Part shown: piece by piece, positions 1 through 8,365 of the stretch
How positions within the stretch are numbered: the first letter of the stretch is position 1
Layout: each line of letters opens with the position of its first letter
Source of the DNA: Agrobacterium cavarae
GTDB taxonomy: Bacteria > Pseudomonadota > Alphaproteobacteria > Rhizobiales > Rhizobiaceae
Direction of reading: 5' to 3'
DNA length: 64,000 nucleotides
Assembly (NCBI RefSeq): GCF_004310285.1
Contig: NZ_SISF01000028.1
Location: forward strand, 59,276-123,275
Notes under the pieces: model-generated
What the model was told of the DNA's origin: nothing
The model's input: the letters and a program-made list of their open reading frames with translations, nothing else
The model's database searches: none
Made by a program: the position numbers and the translations under genes

Positions 1-820
1 GGCCGGCCTGGAGTTCGCGTTCGTCAAGCTTGATGACTGGGGAAACCTTGGAATAGTTCCCGGAGCAGAAGATTTCGTCGGCGTTGCGGAAGTCTTCGAC
101 GGAGAGCGTTGCCTCACGCACATCGAAACCAGCCTGGCGCAGCAACATCATGACGCGAGAGCGGGTAATGCCTGCCAGAAAGGTGCGGTTCGGCATCGGC
201 GTATAGACGATGCCATCCTTGACCATGAAGACATTGGAGGATGCGGACTCGGCCACATTGCCGTTCATGTCGCGCATCAGCGCGTTGTCGAAGCCGCGCG
301 AGCGGGCTTCAATGATGGCACGACCGCTATTGGGATAGAGGCTACCAGCCTTGGCATCGGTCATGGCCGTTTCCGGCGATGGACGGCGCAGCGGCGAGAC
401 GGTCAGCGTCAGTGGCACGCCAGCATCCATCGGTGCCTCGAACAGGCAAAGCGCGAAGCGGGTGGACTCCGCGTCCGGAGCGACGACGGAGCCACGCATG
501 CCATGCTCGGCCCAGTACATCGGCTTGATGTAGATCGCCATATTGCCATCGAACTTCTTCACGCCTTCCAGCGCCAGTTGCTCGATCTCCTCAGGCGTCA
601 TGGTCGGCTTCATGCCCATGTTGACGGCAGAGCGGTTGACGCGCTGGCAGTGCAGATCGAGATCGGGTGCCAGGCCATCGAACCAGCGTGCGCCATCGAA
701 GACGGTCGACGCGAGCCACATGGCGTGGGAGGTGGGGCCGATCAAGGGAGGATTGCCGGGAAGCCATTGACCATCGACGTAGGTCCAGGTTGTGGAACGG
801 GGTGCGGTATCGACGGACAT
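1..820 (-). CDS. ilvE: Branched-chain amino acid aminotransferase, 3' part cut by window edge
   Basis: This is a fold-type IV PLP aminotransferase that interconverts branched-chain amino acids and their 2-oxo acids in the cytosol. The ATG at 820 follows an AAGGAG site. About 273 codons lie in the window and the stop lies beyond position 1; family members are about 290-295 residues. Visible family segments are STVFDGARWFDG near residue 40, the substrate loop YIKPMYW, the segment TDAKAGSLYPNSGRA that should carry the PLP lysine, and FCSGNYSKVSPV near the end. The family assignment is secure. BCAT is chosen over D-amino-acid aminotransferase from overall resemblance to rhizobial proteins, so exact substrate preference is inferred. 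It is divergent from tam across 235 bases. Confidence 0.85.
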   Translation of the reverse strand, partial: MSVDTAPRSTTWTYVDGQWLPGNPPLIGPTSHAMWLASTVFDGARWFDGLAPDLDLHCQRVNRSAVNMGMKPTMTPEEIEQLALEGVKKFDGNMAIYIKPMYWAEHGMRGSVVAPDAESTRFALCLFEAPMDAGVPLTLTVSPLRRPSPETAMTDAKAGSLYPNSGRAIIEARSRGFDNALMRDMNGNVAESASSNVFMVKDGIVYTPMPNRTFLAGITRSRVMMLLRQAGFDVREATLSVEDFRNADEIFCSGNYSKVSPVIKLDERELQAG

Positions 821-1055
821 GGCATTCTCCTTCTTGAATGCAGCGGAATGAATGCCCGCTCGGCCATGAGGTCAAGATGAAATTCCCCGCGACGATCAAA
901 AGGAAGGAATATTGCCCGAGGATTGCCGTGAAAAGCGCATTTATTGCGTGCAGCCAAGAATATGGTCCCCGCGTTGCTACGCCAATCGAGGTGATCTGGC
1001 AGTCGTGAGGACGCTGTGGCATCTTCAATAAGACATAAGCGCAGGGAGGCCTGAA

Positions 1056-1826
1056 ATGGCATGGTCGGCACAGCAATATCTGAAATTCGAGGACGAGCGG
1101 ACGCGGCCAGCGCGTGACCTTCTGGCACAGGTCCCACTGGAGCGGGTCATGAAGGGCTTCGACCTTGGCTGTGGCCCCGGAAACTCCACCGAGCTTTTGA
1201 CGGAGCGCTATGGTGTCAACGTCATTACCGGCGTCGATAGCGATGAGAATATGCTGGAAGAAGCCGCACTCAGGTTGCCGACGACCGAATTCGTGCAGGC
1301 CGATCTGTCATCCTGGCTACCGGATGCGCCTGCCGATCTGTTATATGCCAATGCGGTATTCCAATGGTTGCCGAACCACATCGACCTTCTCGACAGGCTG
1401 ATGGACCATCTGACCCCCGGTGGCGTCCTTGCTATCCAGATGCCGGACAACCTCAATGAGCCGGGTCACTTGTTGATGGAGGAAACGAGCCGCTCCGGTC
1501 CATGGCGTCAGAACTTCGAAGGGCGACAACTGCGTCGCAAGCCGCTGCCTTCCCCCGCTGACTACATCGATCGCCTGTCGCCGAAAGCGCTCCGCGTTGA
1601 TGTCTGGCACAGCATTTACAATCACCCCATGGCGGATGCCGGGGCTATCGTGGAGTGGGTGAAAGGCACCGGTCTTCGTCCTTATCTGGCAGTTGCTGGC
1701 GCTGAACATCAAGAGGCGTTTCTGGAGGATTACCGACAGCGTATCGACGCCGCCTATCCGCGACTTGCGGATGGACGGCGCCTTTTGCGATTCCCACGAC
1801 TGTTTATCGTCGCAGTGCGCGGCTGA
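1056..1826 (+). CDS. tam: Trans-aconitate 2-methyltransferase
   Basis: A 256-residue cytosolic SAM-dependent methyltransferase. Members of this family methylate trans-aconitate, an inhibitory by-product of the TCA-cycle intermediate cis-aconitate. SAM motif I ([11 protein letters not shown]) lies at about residues 35-46, the acidic motif II (GVDSDENML) follows, and the family-typical [10 protein letters not shown] stretch is near residue 100. Length and the [20 protein letters not shown]-terminus match Tam proteins. The ATG follows GGGAGG. It is monocistronic and convergent with the VOC gene, with a hairpin between the two. The family call is firm; the trans-aconitate substrate is taken from homologues. 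Confidence 0.88.
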   Translation: MAWSAQQYLKFEDERTRPARDLLAQVPLERVMKGFDLGCGPGNSTELLTERYGVNVITGVDSDENMLEEAALRLPTTEFVQADLSSWLPDAPADLLYANAVFQWLPNHIDLLDRLMDHLTPGGVLAIQMPDNLNEPGHLLMEETSRSGPWRQNFEGRQLRRKPLPSPADYIDRLSPKALRVDVWHSIYNHPMADAGAIVEWVKGTGLRPYLAVAGAEHQEAFLEDYRQRIDAAYPRLADGRRLLRFPRLFIVAVRG

Positions 1827-1830
1827 GCGT

Positions 1831-1864
1831 GACCGGACAGACATGGCTTGATGCCTGTCCGGTC
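1831..1864. terminator. Bidirectional hairpin between tam and the VOC gene
   Basis: GACCGGACAG (1831-1840) pairs perfectly with CTGTCCGGTC (1855-1864) around a 14-base loop, five bases after the tam stop and before the convergent VOC stop. There is no T-run on either side, so an intrinsic terminator in the strict sense is not proven. Position and stem strength favour a shared 3'-end structure. Confidence 0.55.
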
Positions 1865-1878
1865 AACACAGTGAGACG

Positions 1879-2247
1879 TCAGCCGTGAAAGGCGTAGACA
1901 CGCAGCCGGTAACCATCCGGATCTGCCGCAAGGAATGTGCGGCCGAAGTCCATGACGGTTGGCTCCTGCAAGATCGGTAGGCCCTTGTCGGTCCACGTGC
2001 GATGGCAGGCATCGACCTCACTGTCCGTCTCTTTGATGAAGGTGATTTCGGCAGCGTTGCCGTCGGAAGACAGTGGCGGCTGAACGGTGTGGCGGGACCA
2101 GAGACCAAGGCGCATGCCGCTTTGCAAATTGAACAGAGCGAAGGTGTCGGAGAGTTCGACAGGCTCTGCGCCGAGCAAATCGCCATAGAATGCAGCGCTA
2201 TGGCGCGGGTCGTTGACAAAGAGAATGACGAAGTTCGGGTGGTTCAT
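1879..2247 (-). CDS. VOC (glyoxalase/bleomycin resistance-like) protein
   Basis: A 122-residue protein of the vicinal-oxygen-chelate fold, with two beta-alpha-beta-beta-beta modules. NFVILFVNDPRHSAAFYGDLLG opens module 1 and FLAADPDGYRLRVYAF closes module 2, as in many small cytosolic glyoxalase-like enzymes. The start is supported by AGGAG seven bases upstream. The metal set is not the full glyoxalase I set, so the substrate is unknown. It is downstream of, and probably co-transcribed with, the WYL regulator (45-base gap). YafY-type regulators beside VOC genes are a recurrent pairing, suggesting the regulator controls this enzyme. Confidence 0.8.
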   Translation of the reverse strand: MNHPNFVILFVNDPRHSAAFYGDLLGAEPVELSDTFALFNLQSGMRLGLWSRHTVQPPLSSDGNAAEITFIKETDSEVDACHRTWTDKGLPILQEPTVMDFGRTFLAADPDGYRLRVYAFHG

Positions 2248-2292
2248 GTTGGTCTCCTTTTGTTGATGAGGAGACCTTAGCCAGGCGCAGTG

Positions 2293-2997
2293 TCAGTTTC
2301 TGTCAGTAGTCTCCTGGCGTGCCTTCATCATCTGCCGCCAACCTTTCAGCAGGACTTCGCGGCGTTTGGGATAGCGCGCGTCCAGAAGCGTGAAGCAAGA
2401 AATGCGATCGGCGCGAAAGCTGCGGTAGTCCTGTCTCAACTCACACCATGCCAGCAGCACACGAACCTGATCGAAAAACGCCAGCGCAAAGGGCCACACA
2501 ATCCGGCGAGTGTCGCGCCCGCGCTCGTCGGCATAGTCGATCTCGATTTTTGCCTGACTTCTAATGGCACTGCGAATATTGCTAAGATCGATATGCGGCA
2601 TATCGATCACCTTTCCGGGTCCCACAAGAAGTGTGGAATTGTCCAGTTCCTCCGCCAGCGTCTTTGGCAGAACCGCGGCGATCTTCGCAAGCCCGGCGCG
2701 CGCGGCATCCGCCAACGCGCCATCCGCCCTGCCCGCCACCCAGCGGGAGCCAAGAACCAAAGCCTCGATTTCCGCTTCGGAAAACATTAGAGGCGGCAGA
2801 AGATAACCCGGTCGCAGCACGTAGCCGACGCCGGCCTCGCCTTCTATATTGGCGCCTTGCGCCTGGAGGGTCCCGATGTCGCGGTAGAGCGTACGCAGAC
2901 TGACACCTGTCGCGGCCGCCAATTCTGCGCCACCCACCGGATTGCGATAGCTTCGTAACAATTGAAGCAAATCAAGCAGGCGTTGCGCGCGTGACAT
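2293..2997 (-). CDS. YafY-family HTH/WYL transcriptional regulator
   Basis: A 234-residue cytosolic DNA-binding protein. A DeoR-type helix-turn-helix occupies residues 1-60 (LLQLLRSYRNPVGGAELAAATGVSLRTLYRDIGTL). A WYL ligand-sensing domain follows at about 130-205 (AIRSQAKIEIDYADERG, then RRIVWPFALAFF and VRVLLAWCELR). WYL domains bind nucleotides, single-stranded DNA or small ligands. The neighbouring VOC gene in the same orientation is the likely target or partner. The ATG at 2997 precedes ARAQRLLDLLQLL-like family starts. The 163-base region upstream is AT-rich and divergent to the TadG-like gene. Confidence 0.85.
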   Translation of the reverse strand: MSRAQRLLDLLQLLRSYRNPVGGAELAAATGVSLRTLYRDIGTLQAQGANIEGEAGVGYVLRPGYLLPPLMFSEAEIEALVLGSRWVAGRADGALADAARAGLAKIAAVLPKTLAEELDNSTLLVGPGKVIDMPHIDLSNIRSAIRSQAKIEIDYADERGRDTRRIVWPFALAFFDQVRVLLAWCELRQDYRSFRADRISCFTLLDARYPKRREVLLKGWRQMMKARQETTDRN

Positions 2998-3160
2998 GCA
3001 TTTCCCCAGGCAATAGGCCCGCCCTATGAGTTTTAATCATCTATTTATACGTGTTGCGTAAAACCTTAGCGATTAAATCCACCTGTTATTATTCATTTTA
3101 AGCCATCTATTCTCGATATCAGGTCGCGACAAAGCTTCATAAGATTTTTCAGAGGCACCA

Positions 3161-4441
3161 ATGCTTAATTTTTGGCGAGATAAAGGCGGCAATTTTGCCA
3201 TTCTGACTGCACTCCTGGCCGTACCGCTGTTTGGAGCGGCAGGCCTGGCCTTAGACTTCAGCCAGGCGCTCGCCGTCAAGGAAGATCTGCAGCAGACGGC
3301 GGACGCCACCGCACTCGGCGCCGTCTCCAAAGATTCGCCATATGTTGCGGAGGCGCGCAAGATGAGCGGAGATGGCCCCATCACCGTTCCTGGTCATTCC
3401 GGCGTGGATTTCGGCAAGAAGGGGGACAGCAAGAAAAACGACTTCGAGATCGAGAACGCCACCCTGCTTGTCAAGAAGACCGGGAATATCGTTGAATCGT
3501 CCTTGGAATTGAAGGCCACGGTCAATACCACGCTCTCAGCGATTTTGGGTAAGGACTTCTTTACCGTAAGCATTAAATCCACGGGTCGATATCAAACAGA
3601 GAAGTATATGAACTTCTATTTGTTGCTGGATAACACACCATCCATGGGTGTGGGTGCAACGCCCCAGGATGTCGCAACCATGGTGGCGAATACACGCGAT
3701 CAATGTGCCTTCGCGTGTCACGATGTTCAGAGTGGCAAAAATAGTTACTACGAGCTTGCGAAAAAACTGAAAGTGACCACGCGCATCAATGTGGTGGGGA
3801 AAGCAACGGCCTCCCTCATGGACACTGCAGCGGGCACCCAGACCGTCTCAGACCAATTTAGAATGGCAGTCTATACCTTTGGTGAAAAAGCCGAGGACAC
3901 AAAACTTCTCGAAGTTGTACCACTCACGTCCAATCTCTCCGACGTAAAAAACAGGTCGAACAAGATCGACCTCATGTCCATTCCGTATCAAGGCTACGAT
4001 AACGACCAGCAGACGGATATCGACCGCGCCTTGACGCAGATCGCCTTGAAAATGGGCCCGCAGGGGAACGGCAACAGCTCCGCCACGCCGGAAAAGGTTC
4101 TCTATTTCGTATCCGATGGTGTTGGCGACAGCTACAAACCGACAAGCTGTACCAAAAAAACCACGAATGGCCGCTGTCAGGAGCCGATTGACACCCGGCT
4201 GTGTACCGCCTTGAAGAGCCAGGGCTACCGTATCGCCGTCCTTTATACGACTTATCTGCCACTTCCGACAAACGGTTGGTATAATGACTGGATCCGCCCC
4301 TTCCAGTCTGAAATCTCCACCCGTATGCAAGATTGCGCTTCCCAAGGGCTGTTCTTCGAGGTGAGCCCGACGCAAGGCATCAGCGATGCCATGTCGGCAC
4401 TGTTCAAGCGGGTGGTTTCCTCTCCTCGCCTGTCGAGCTGA
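3161..4441 (+). CDS. Lone TadG-like protein with a von Willebrand A domain
   Basis: A 426-residue protein starting with a short cytoplasmic tail, then a TadE/G-type transmembrane segment at about residues 8-32 (GGNFAILTALLAVPLFGAAGLALD) and a helical stretch VKEDLQQTADATALGA. This is the standard N-terminus of Flp/Tad pilus pseudopilin-like TadG proteins, placing the rest in the periplasm. A vWA domain begins near residue 150 with LLLDNTPSMG, a metal site where DxSxS reads DNTPS. Cysteine pairs at about 185 and 325-345 could form disulfides. No other tad gene is in the window, so it is a dispersed TadG paralogue. Its stop codon abuts the stop of the convergent LysR gene. Confidence 0.82.
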   Translation: MLNFWRDKGGNFAILTALLAVPLFGAAGLALDFSQALAVKEDLQQTADATALGAVSKDSPYVAEARKMSGDGPITVPGHSGVDFGKKGDSKKNDFEIENATLLVKKTGNIVESSLELKATVNTTLSAILGKDFFTVSIKSTGRYQTEKYMNFYLLLDNTPSMGVGATPQDVATMVANTRDQCAFACHDVQSGKNSYYELAKKLKVTTRINVVGKATASLMDTAAGTQTVSDQFRMAVYTFGEKAEDTKLLEVVPLTSNLSDVKNRSNKIDLMSIPYQGYDNDQQTDIDRALTQIALKMGPQGNGNSSATPEKVLYFVSDGVGDSYKPTSCTKKTTNGRCQEPIDTRLCTALKSQGYRIAVLYTTYLPLPTNGWYNDWIRPFQSEISTRMQDCASQGLFFEVSPTQGISDAMSALFKRVVSSPRLSS

Positions 4442-5341
4442 TCAACTCGGTTCGATTCTTTCAACGAGGAAATCGATAAAGGCGCGGATGCGGGCAGCCA
4501 GATGCTCGTGTCCGGCGTAAACCGCGTGGACGAGTTCTGTGTCGCCGCCGTTATAATACTCCAGGATCGGGACAAGCTGGCCCGCCTCGATATCGGGGCG
4601 CACATGAAATTCCCCAATCCGACCGATGCCGACGCCCAACAGGCAGAGTTGCCGTTTGATCGAACCGCTCGATACCTGAATGTTGCCGGTGATGGCCTTG
4701 ATATAGGCGCTATCGGAACCGGGATCGCGAAACGGCCATTCGTCGAGGCTTCGCCGGAAGTTGAAGCCGATGCAGTTGTGCTGGTCGAGGTCTTCCGGAG
4801 TCTTCGGCGTTCCATACTTCTTCAGGTAGTCAGGCGAGGCGACGATGACACGCCTGCTGGAAAACAGGCGCCTCGCCATCAGTGAGGAATCCCGCATCGG
4901 TCCGACGCGGATTGCGATATCGGTACGCTCCCCAATGAGGTCGATCACGCCGTCCGTCAGTGTCAGATCGAGCCGCACCTTGGGATGACGTTCGGCGAAC
5001 TCCCCCAGCAGAGGCAGGATGCACCGCTCGCCAAAACCGACTGAGGAGTTGACGCGAAGCAACCCCCTCGCCTCCTCCCGACCGCCGGCAACCAGTTCTT
5101 CCGTCTCGTCGATCTCTTTGAGAATACGGCGGGCGCGACGAAGATAGATGTCACCTTCGGGCGTGAGTTCCAGTGTTCGCGTCGAGCGCACCAGCAGCCG
5201 CGTACCAAGCCTCTCCTCCACTCTCGAGACAAGCTTGCTGACAGCGGAGGGCGACAGCTTCAAGCGTCGTCCTGCCGCGGAAAAGCTTTTCAACTCGGCG
5301 GCCAGAACGAAGACTTCCATTTCACCGGCGCGATTGTCCAT
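4442..5341 (-). CDS. LysR-family transcriptional regulator
   Basis: A 299-residue LTTR. The winged HTH is at residues 1-62 (FVLAAELKSFSAAGRRLKLSPSAVSKLVSRVEERLG), followed by a linker helix and a periplasmic-binding-protein-like effector domain at about 88-295. It is divergent from the MFS exporter gene 136 bases away, the usual LTTR arrangement, so it probably controls that exporter and itself. The effector is unknown. The 3' end is back to back with the TadG-like gene: the two stop codons together form TGATCA with no base between them. Confidence 0.9.
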   Translation of the reverse strand: MDNRAGEMEVFVLAAELKSFSAAGRRLKLSPSAVSKLVSRVEERLGTRLLVRSTRTLELTPEGDIYLRRARRILKEIDETEELVAGGREEARGLLRVNSSVGFGERCILPLLGEFAERHPKVRLDLTLTDGVIDLIGERTDIAIRVGPMRDSSLMARRLFSSRRVIVASPDYLKKYGTPKTPEDLDQHNCIGFNFRRSLDEWPFRDPGSDSAYIKAITGNIQVSSGSIKRQLCLLGVGIGRIGEFHVRPDIEAGQLVPILEYYNGGDTELVHAVYAGHEHLAARIRAFIDFLVERIEPS

Positions 5342-5370
5342 GACCTCACCTATGACTTCAATTCAAAGAT

Positions 5371-5396
5371 GATTATCGATTAATCGGGATTATCAA
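5371..5396. promoter_or_regulatory. Possible LysR operator between the regulator and MFS gene
   Basis: The AT-rich intergenic stretch carries GATTAT twice (5371 and 5388) around an imperfect dyad ATTATCGATTAAT, which fits the loose T-N11-A rule for LTTR sites. It is inferred from position and dyad shape only; binding is not shown. Confidence 0.35.
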
Positions 5397-5477
5397 ACAA
5401 GTGCCCGGTGCCGATATTCAGGTTCGACACATCAACATCTACGGGACGGCCACCAGATTGGCCGGAAAGGCACAACC

Positions 5478-6659
5478 ATGCCCCTTGCTCTCTTTGCCTT
5501 GACGATTGCAGCCTATGCAATCGGCACCACGGAATTCGTCATCGTGGGTCTTCTGCCCACCGTCGCCAACGATCTTCACATCACGCTGCCGCTTGCCGGC
5601 CTCATTGTGTCCGTCTACGCACTCGGTGTTACCTTTGGTGCGCCCATCCTTACCGCACTAACCGGCCGCATCGAGCGCAAGCCGCTCCTGCTCGGCCTGA
5701 TGGGTCTCTTCATCCTCGGCAATAGCGCCGCAGCGCTCAGCCCCAGTTACGAGATGCTGCTGGTCGCGCGGGTTATTTCCGCCTTTGCTCACGGCGTGTT
5801 CTTCTCAGTCGGCGCAACCATTGCCGCGGGTCTGGTGGCAGAGGATCGCAGAGCTTCGGCCATTGCCATGATGTTCATGGGACTGACGGTTGCCATCGTC
5901 ACCGGCGTTCCGCTCGGCACGCTCATCGGTCAGATTTTCGGCTGGCGCGCCACCTTCTTCGCTGTCGCCGCACTCGGCGTCGTTGCCTTCATCGGCATTG
6001 CAGCACTGCTGCCAGCGACGCTTCAAAAGGCGCCGGCCGCCGGTCTCATGGAGCAGGTTCGTGTTCTTGGTTCCGGCCGCCTTCTGCTGGCCTTTGGCAT
6101 GACGGCACTCGGTTATGGTGGCACCTTCGTGACCTTCACCTTTCTTGCCTCGATCCTGCAGGATCTCACCGGCTTTGCTGAAAGCACCGTCAGCCTTGTT
6201 CTGGTTCTCTATGGTCTAGCGATCGCCGCCGGCAATCTCGCCGGAGGGCGGATTGCAGACAGTAATCCAGCAAAGGCTCTCGGTTGGCTTTTCGGGCTTC
6301 AGGCGCTCGTTCTGGTGATCTTCACCTTCACCGCTCCGTCCGCCCCGGCTGCTCTGGTAACGCTCGTTGCACTCGGTTTTCTGTCTTTCGCCAATGTGCC
6401 AGGCCTCCAGCTTTACGTGGTGCAACTTGCAAAGCGCTTCAGGCCGAACGCGGTCGATGTCGCCTCGGCGCTCAACATCGCCGCCTTCAATCTTGGCATC
6501 GCCGTCGGCGCCTGGATTGGCGGCCTGGTCGTCGCATCGCCGCTCGGTCTTGGCGCAACACCATGGGTCGGGGCGCTGCTGGTTTCGGGAGCACTGGTTC
6601 TGACACTGGTGAGCAGCAGTCTCGACCGCCGCCAGGCAGATCTTGCCCAGACCGTGTGA
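5478..6659 (+). CDS. MFS drug/sugar exporter, DHA1 family (AraJ-like)
   Basis: A 393-residue inner-membrane protein with twelve predicted transmembrane helices. The N-terminus ALFALTIAAYAIGTTEFVIVGLL and the motif-A region PILTALTGRIERKPLLL are typical of DHA1 exporters related to AraJ, YdhP and PbuE. It probably acts as a proton-coupled efflux pump; the substrate is unknown. The ATG lies eight bases after an AAAGG site. It is divergent from the LysR gene and 86 bases ahead of the aldo/keto reductase, with which it may share a transcript. A GCCCCGC/GCGGGGC hairpin (6700-6719) lies between them and could reduce read-through. Confidence 0.88.
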   Translation: MPLALFALTIAAYAIGTTEFVIVGLLPTVANDLHITLPLAGLIVSVYALGVTFGAPILTALTGRIERKPLLLGLMGLFILGNSAAALSPSYEMLLVARVISAFAHGVFFSVGATIAAGLVAEDRRASAIAMMFMGLTVAIVTGVPLGTLIGQIFGWRATFFAVAALGVVAFIGIAALLPATLQKAPAAGLMEQVRVLGSGRLLLAFGMTALGYGGTFVTFTFLASILQDLTGFAESTVSLVLVLYGLAIAAGNLAGGRIADSNPAKALGWLFGLQALVLVIFTFTAPSAPAALVTLVALGFLSFANVPGLQLYVVQLAKRFRPNAVDVASALNIAAFNLGIAVGAWIGGLVVASPLGLGATPWVGALLVSGALVLTLVSSSLDRRQADLAQTV

Positions 6660-6745
6660 ACCAAATCACGTCCTCAGCACTTAGGGTGAGGACCCTTCTG
6701 CCCCGCGGACTGGCGGGGCTATCATCCGCAATGGAGACAAACACG

Positions 6746-7573
6746 ATGCAAACAATCAACGCCAATGGCGCAAACATTCCTGCTCTCGGCTTCGGTACAT
6801 TCCGCATGCCGGAAGAGGACGTCCACCGCATTCTGCCGCAGGCTCTGAAGCTGGGGTTCCGCCATGTGGACACGGCGCAGGTCTATAAGAACGAGGCGGC
6901 AGTCGGCGATGCTATCGCAAAGTCCGGCGTCTCGCGCGGCGACATCTTTCTCACCACCAAGGTGTGGGTCGATCAGTACAAGCATGATGACTTCATCCGC
7001 TCCGTGGATGAGAGCCTGACGAAGCTGAAGACGGACTATGTCGATCTGCTTCTTCTGCACTGGCCGAAAAGCGATGTGCCGCTGGCGGAGCGGATTGGCG
7101 CGCTGAACGAACTGCACAAGGCGGGCAAGGTGCGCAACATCGGCATCTCCAACTTCAACGTGGCGCTGATGGATGAATCGGTCCGACTCTCCGACGCTCC
7201 GATTGCCAACAACCAGATCGAGTACCACCCCTATCTCGACCAGACGAAGGTGATCGAGGCTGCCCGCAAGCACGGCATTTCGATCACCGCCTACTATCTG
7301 ATGGCAGATGGCAAAGTGCCGAAGGATGAGGTGCTTCGTGATATCGGCGCCAAGCACGGCAAGACCGCTGCCCAGGTCGCGCTTCGCTGGGCCGTGCAGC
7401 AGCCGGACGTGATCGCCTTGTCCAAGACGGCGACGGAGAGCCGCCTTCCCGAGAACTTCGATATCTTCGACTTCGACCTGTCCGACGAGGAGATGAAGGC
7501 GATCTTCGCGTTGGCAAAGAAGGATGGACGCATCGTCAATCCCGGCCATCTGGCGCCGGACTGGGACGATTAA
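6746..7573 (+). CDS. Aldo/keto reductase (2,5-diketo-D-gluconate reductase-like)
   Basis: A 275-residue NADPH-dependent oxidoreductase with the AKR TIM barrel. The catalytic tetrad is visible: Asp and Tyr in FRHVDTAQVYKNEAAVG, Lys in TTKVW and His in LLLLHWP. GISNFN and the C-terminal coenzyme loop (IALSKTATESRLPEN) also match; the usual IPKS-type loop reads LSKT. The start at 6746 is chosen because GGAG lies nine bases upstream; an ATG at 6731 overlaps that site. The closest subgroup is AKR5 (DkgA/DkgB-like), which reduces 2,5-diketogluconate or methylglyoxal. The true substrate is unknown. It lies downstream of the MFS gene. Confidence 0.88.
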   Translation: MQTINANGANIPALGFGTFRMPEEDVHRILPQALKLGFRHVDTAQVYKNEAAVGDAIAKSGVSRGDIFLTTKVWVDQYKHDDFIRSVDESLTKLKTDYVDLLLLHWPKSDVPLAERIGALNELHKAGKVRNIGISNFNVALMDESVRLSDAPIANNQIEYHPYLDQTKVIEAARKHGISITAYYLMADGKVPKDEVLRDIGAKHGKTAAQVALRWAVQQPDVIALSKTATESRLPENFDIFDFDLSDEEMKAIFALAKKDGRIVNPGHLAPDWDD

Positions 7574-7670
7574 AGCGCCGTGCGTCCTGTTGGGCGCACA
7601 AAGGACGCTTCACCCTTTTTGAATCGACGCATCGGCTGAAAATCGAGTCCGGTTTTTGGGCCGATGCTGC
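7574..7670 (+). repeat. Dispersed ~100-bp repeat, copy A
   Basis: Begins one base after the aldo/keto reductase stop (AGCGCCGTGCGTCC) and runs to GGGCCGATGCTG, filling nearly the whole gap to the convergent LysE gene. It aligns along its length with the reverse complement of 38806-38905 and shares parts with 27284-27348, 31286-31323 and 47261-47310. It carries a GCGTCC/GGACGC inverted pair, then an ATCGAGTCCGGTTTTT-type second block. Confidence 0.75.
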
Positions 7671-7677
7671 AAGTCAC

Positions 7678-8289
7678 TCAGCGCTGCACGAAGGCCAGTT
7701 TCAGGCCAAGTGCAACAAAGGCTGCGGCAAAACTTCGCCGCAGCCAGACAAGCACCGAAGGCCGCGAAACGATCTGGCGCCTGACAGACGCGGCAAAGCA
7801 GCCATAGACCACAAAAATTACAAATGTCATCGCCATGAAGACGAGACCAAGAGCGGTCATCTCGCGGGTCGATGATGAAGAGTCTGCCGCAACGAACTGC
7901 GGCAGGAAGGCAAAGAAGAAGATCGAGAGCTTTGGATTCAACAGGTTGATGAGGACAGCTTCGATCACGATGCGTACAGGCGTTCTTGCTGGCTGCGTCT
8001 CGTCGACGCGCAGAGCGCCATGTTCTTTCAGTGTGTTCCAAGCCATGTACAGCAGATAGGCCACCCCGGCATATTTGATGAGGGTGAATGCCGTCGCACT
8101 CGCATGGAGGATTGCAGCGAGCCCGGTGATCGCTGCCAGCAGATGCGGGACGGTGCCGAGTGTGCAGCCGAAGGCGGCAATTACGCTTGCGCGCGCGCCC
8201 TGCGTGAGACCGGCTGCCAGCGTGTAAACTACGCCTGTGCCGGGAGATGCCACGACGATGGCGGATGTGAGAAGAAATTCGAGTGTCAT
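7678..8289 (-). CDS. LysE-family amino acid/metabolite exporter
   Basis: A 203-residue inner-membrane protein with about six hydrophobic segments. The N-terminus FLLTSAIVVASPGTGVVYTLAAGL carries the family pattern in which SPGPG reads SPGTG. GARASVIAAFGCTLGTVPH follows as in RhtB/LysE exporters of amino acids and homoserine lactones. The substrate cannot be read from sequence. The AraC-type regulator gene lies directly upstream in the same direction (76 bases), suggesting it controls this exporter. Confidence 0.87.
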   Translation of the reverse strand: MTLEFLLTSAIVVASPGTGVVYTLAAGLTQGARASVIAAFGCTLGTVPHLLAAITGLAAILHASATAFTLIKYAGVAYLLYMAWNTLKEHGALRVDETQPARTPVRIVIEAVLINLLNPKLSIFFFAFLPQFVAADSSSSTREMTALGLVFMAMTFVIFVVYGCFAASVRRQIVSRPSVLVWLRRSFAAAFVALGLKLAFVQR

Positions 8290-8365
8290 GAGGGCCTTCC
8301 TTGAAAGAAGGCGTCACTCTGCTGCGATTGGACAGATCGGTCTTGGACGAAATTGCAGGTTTCGA

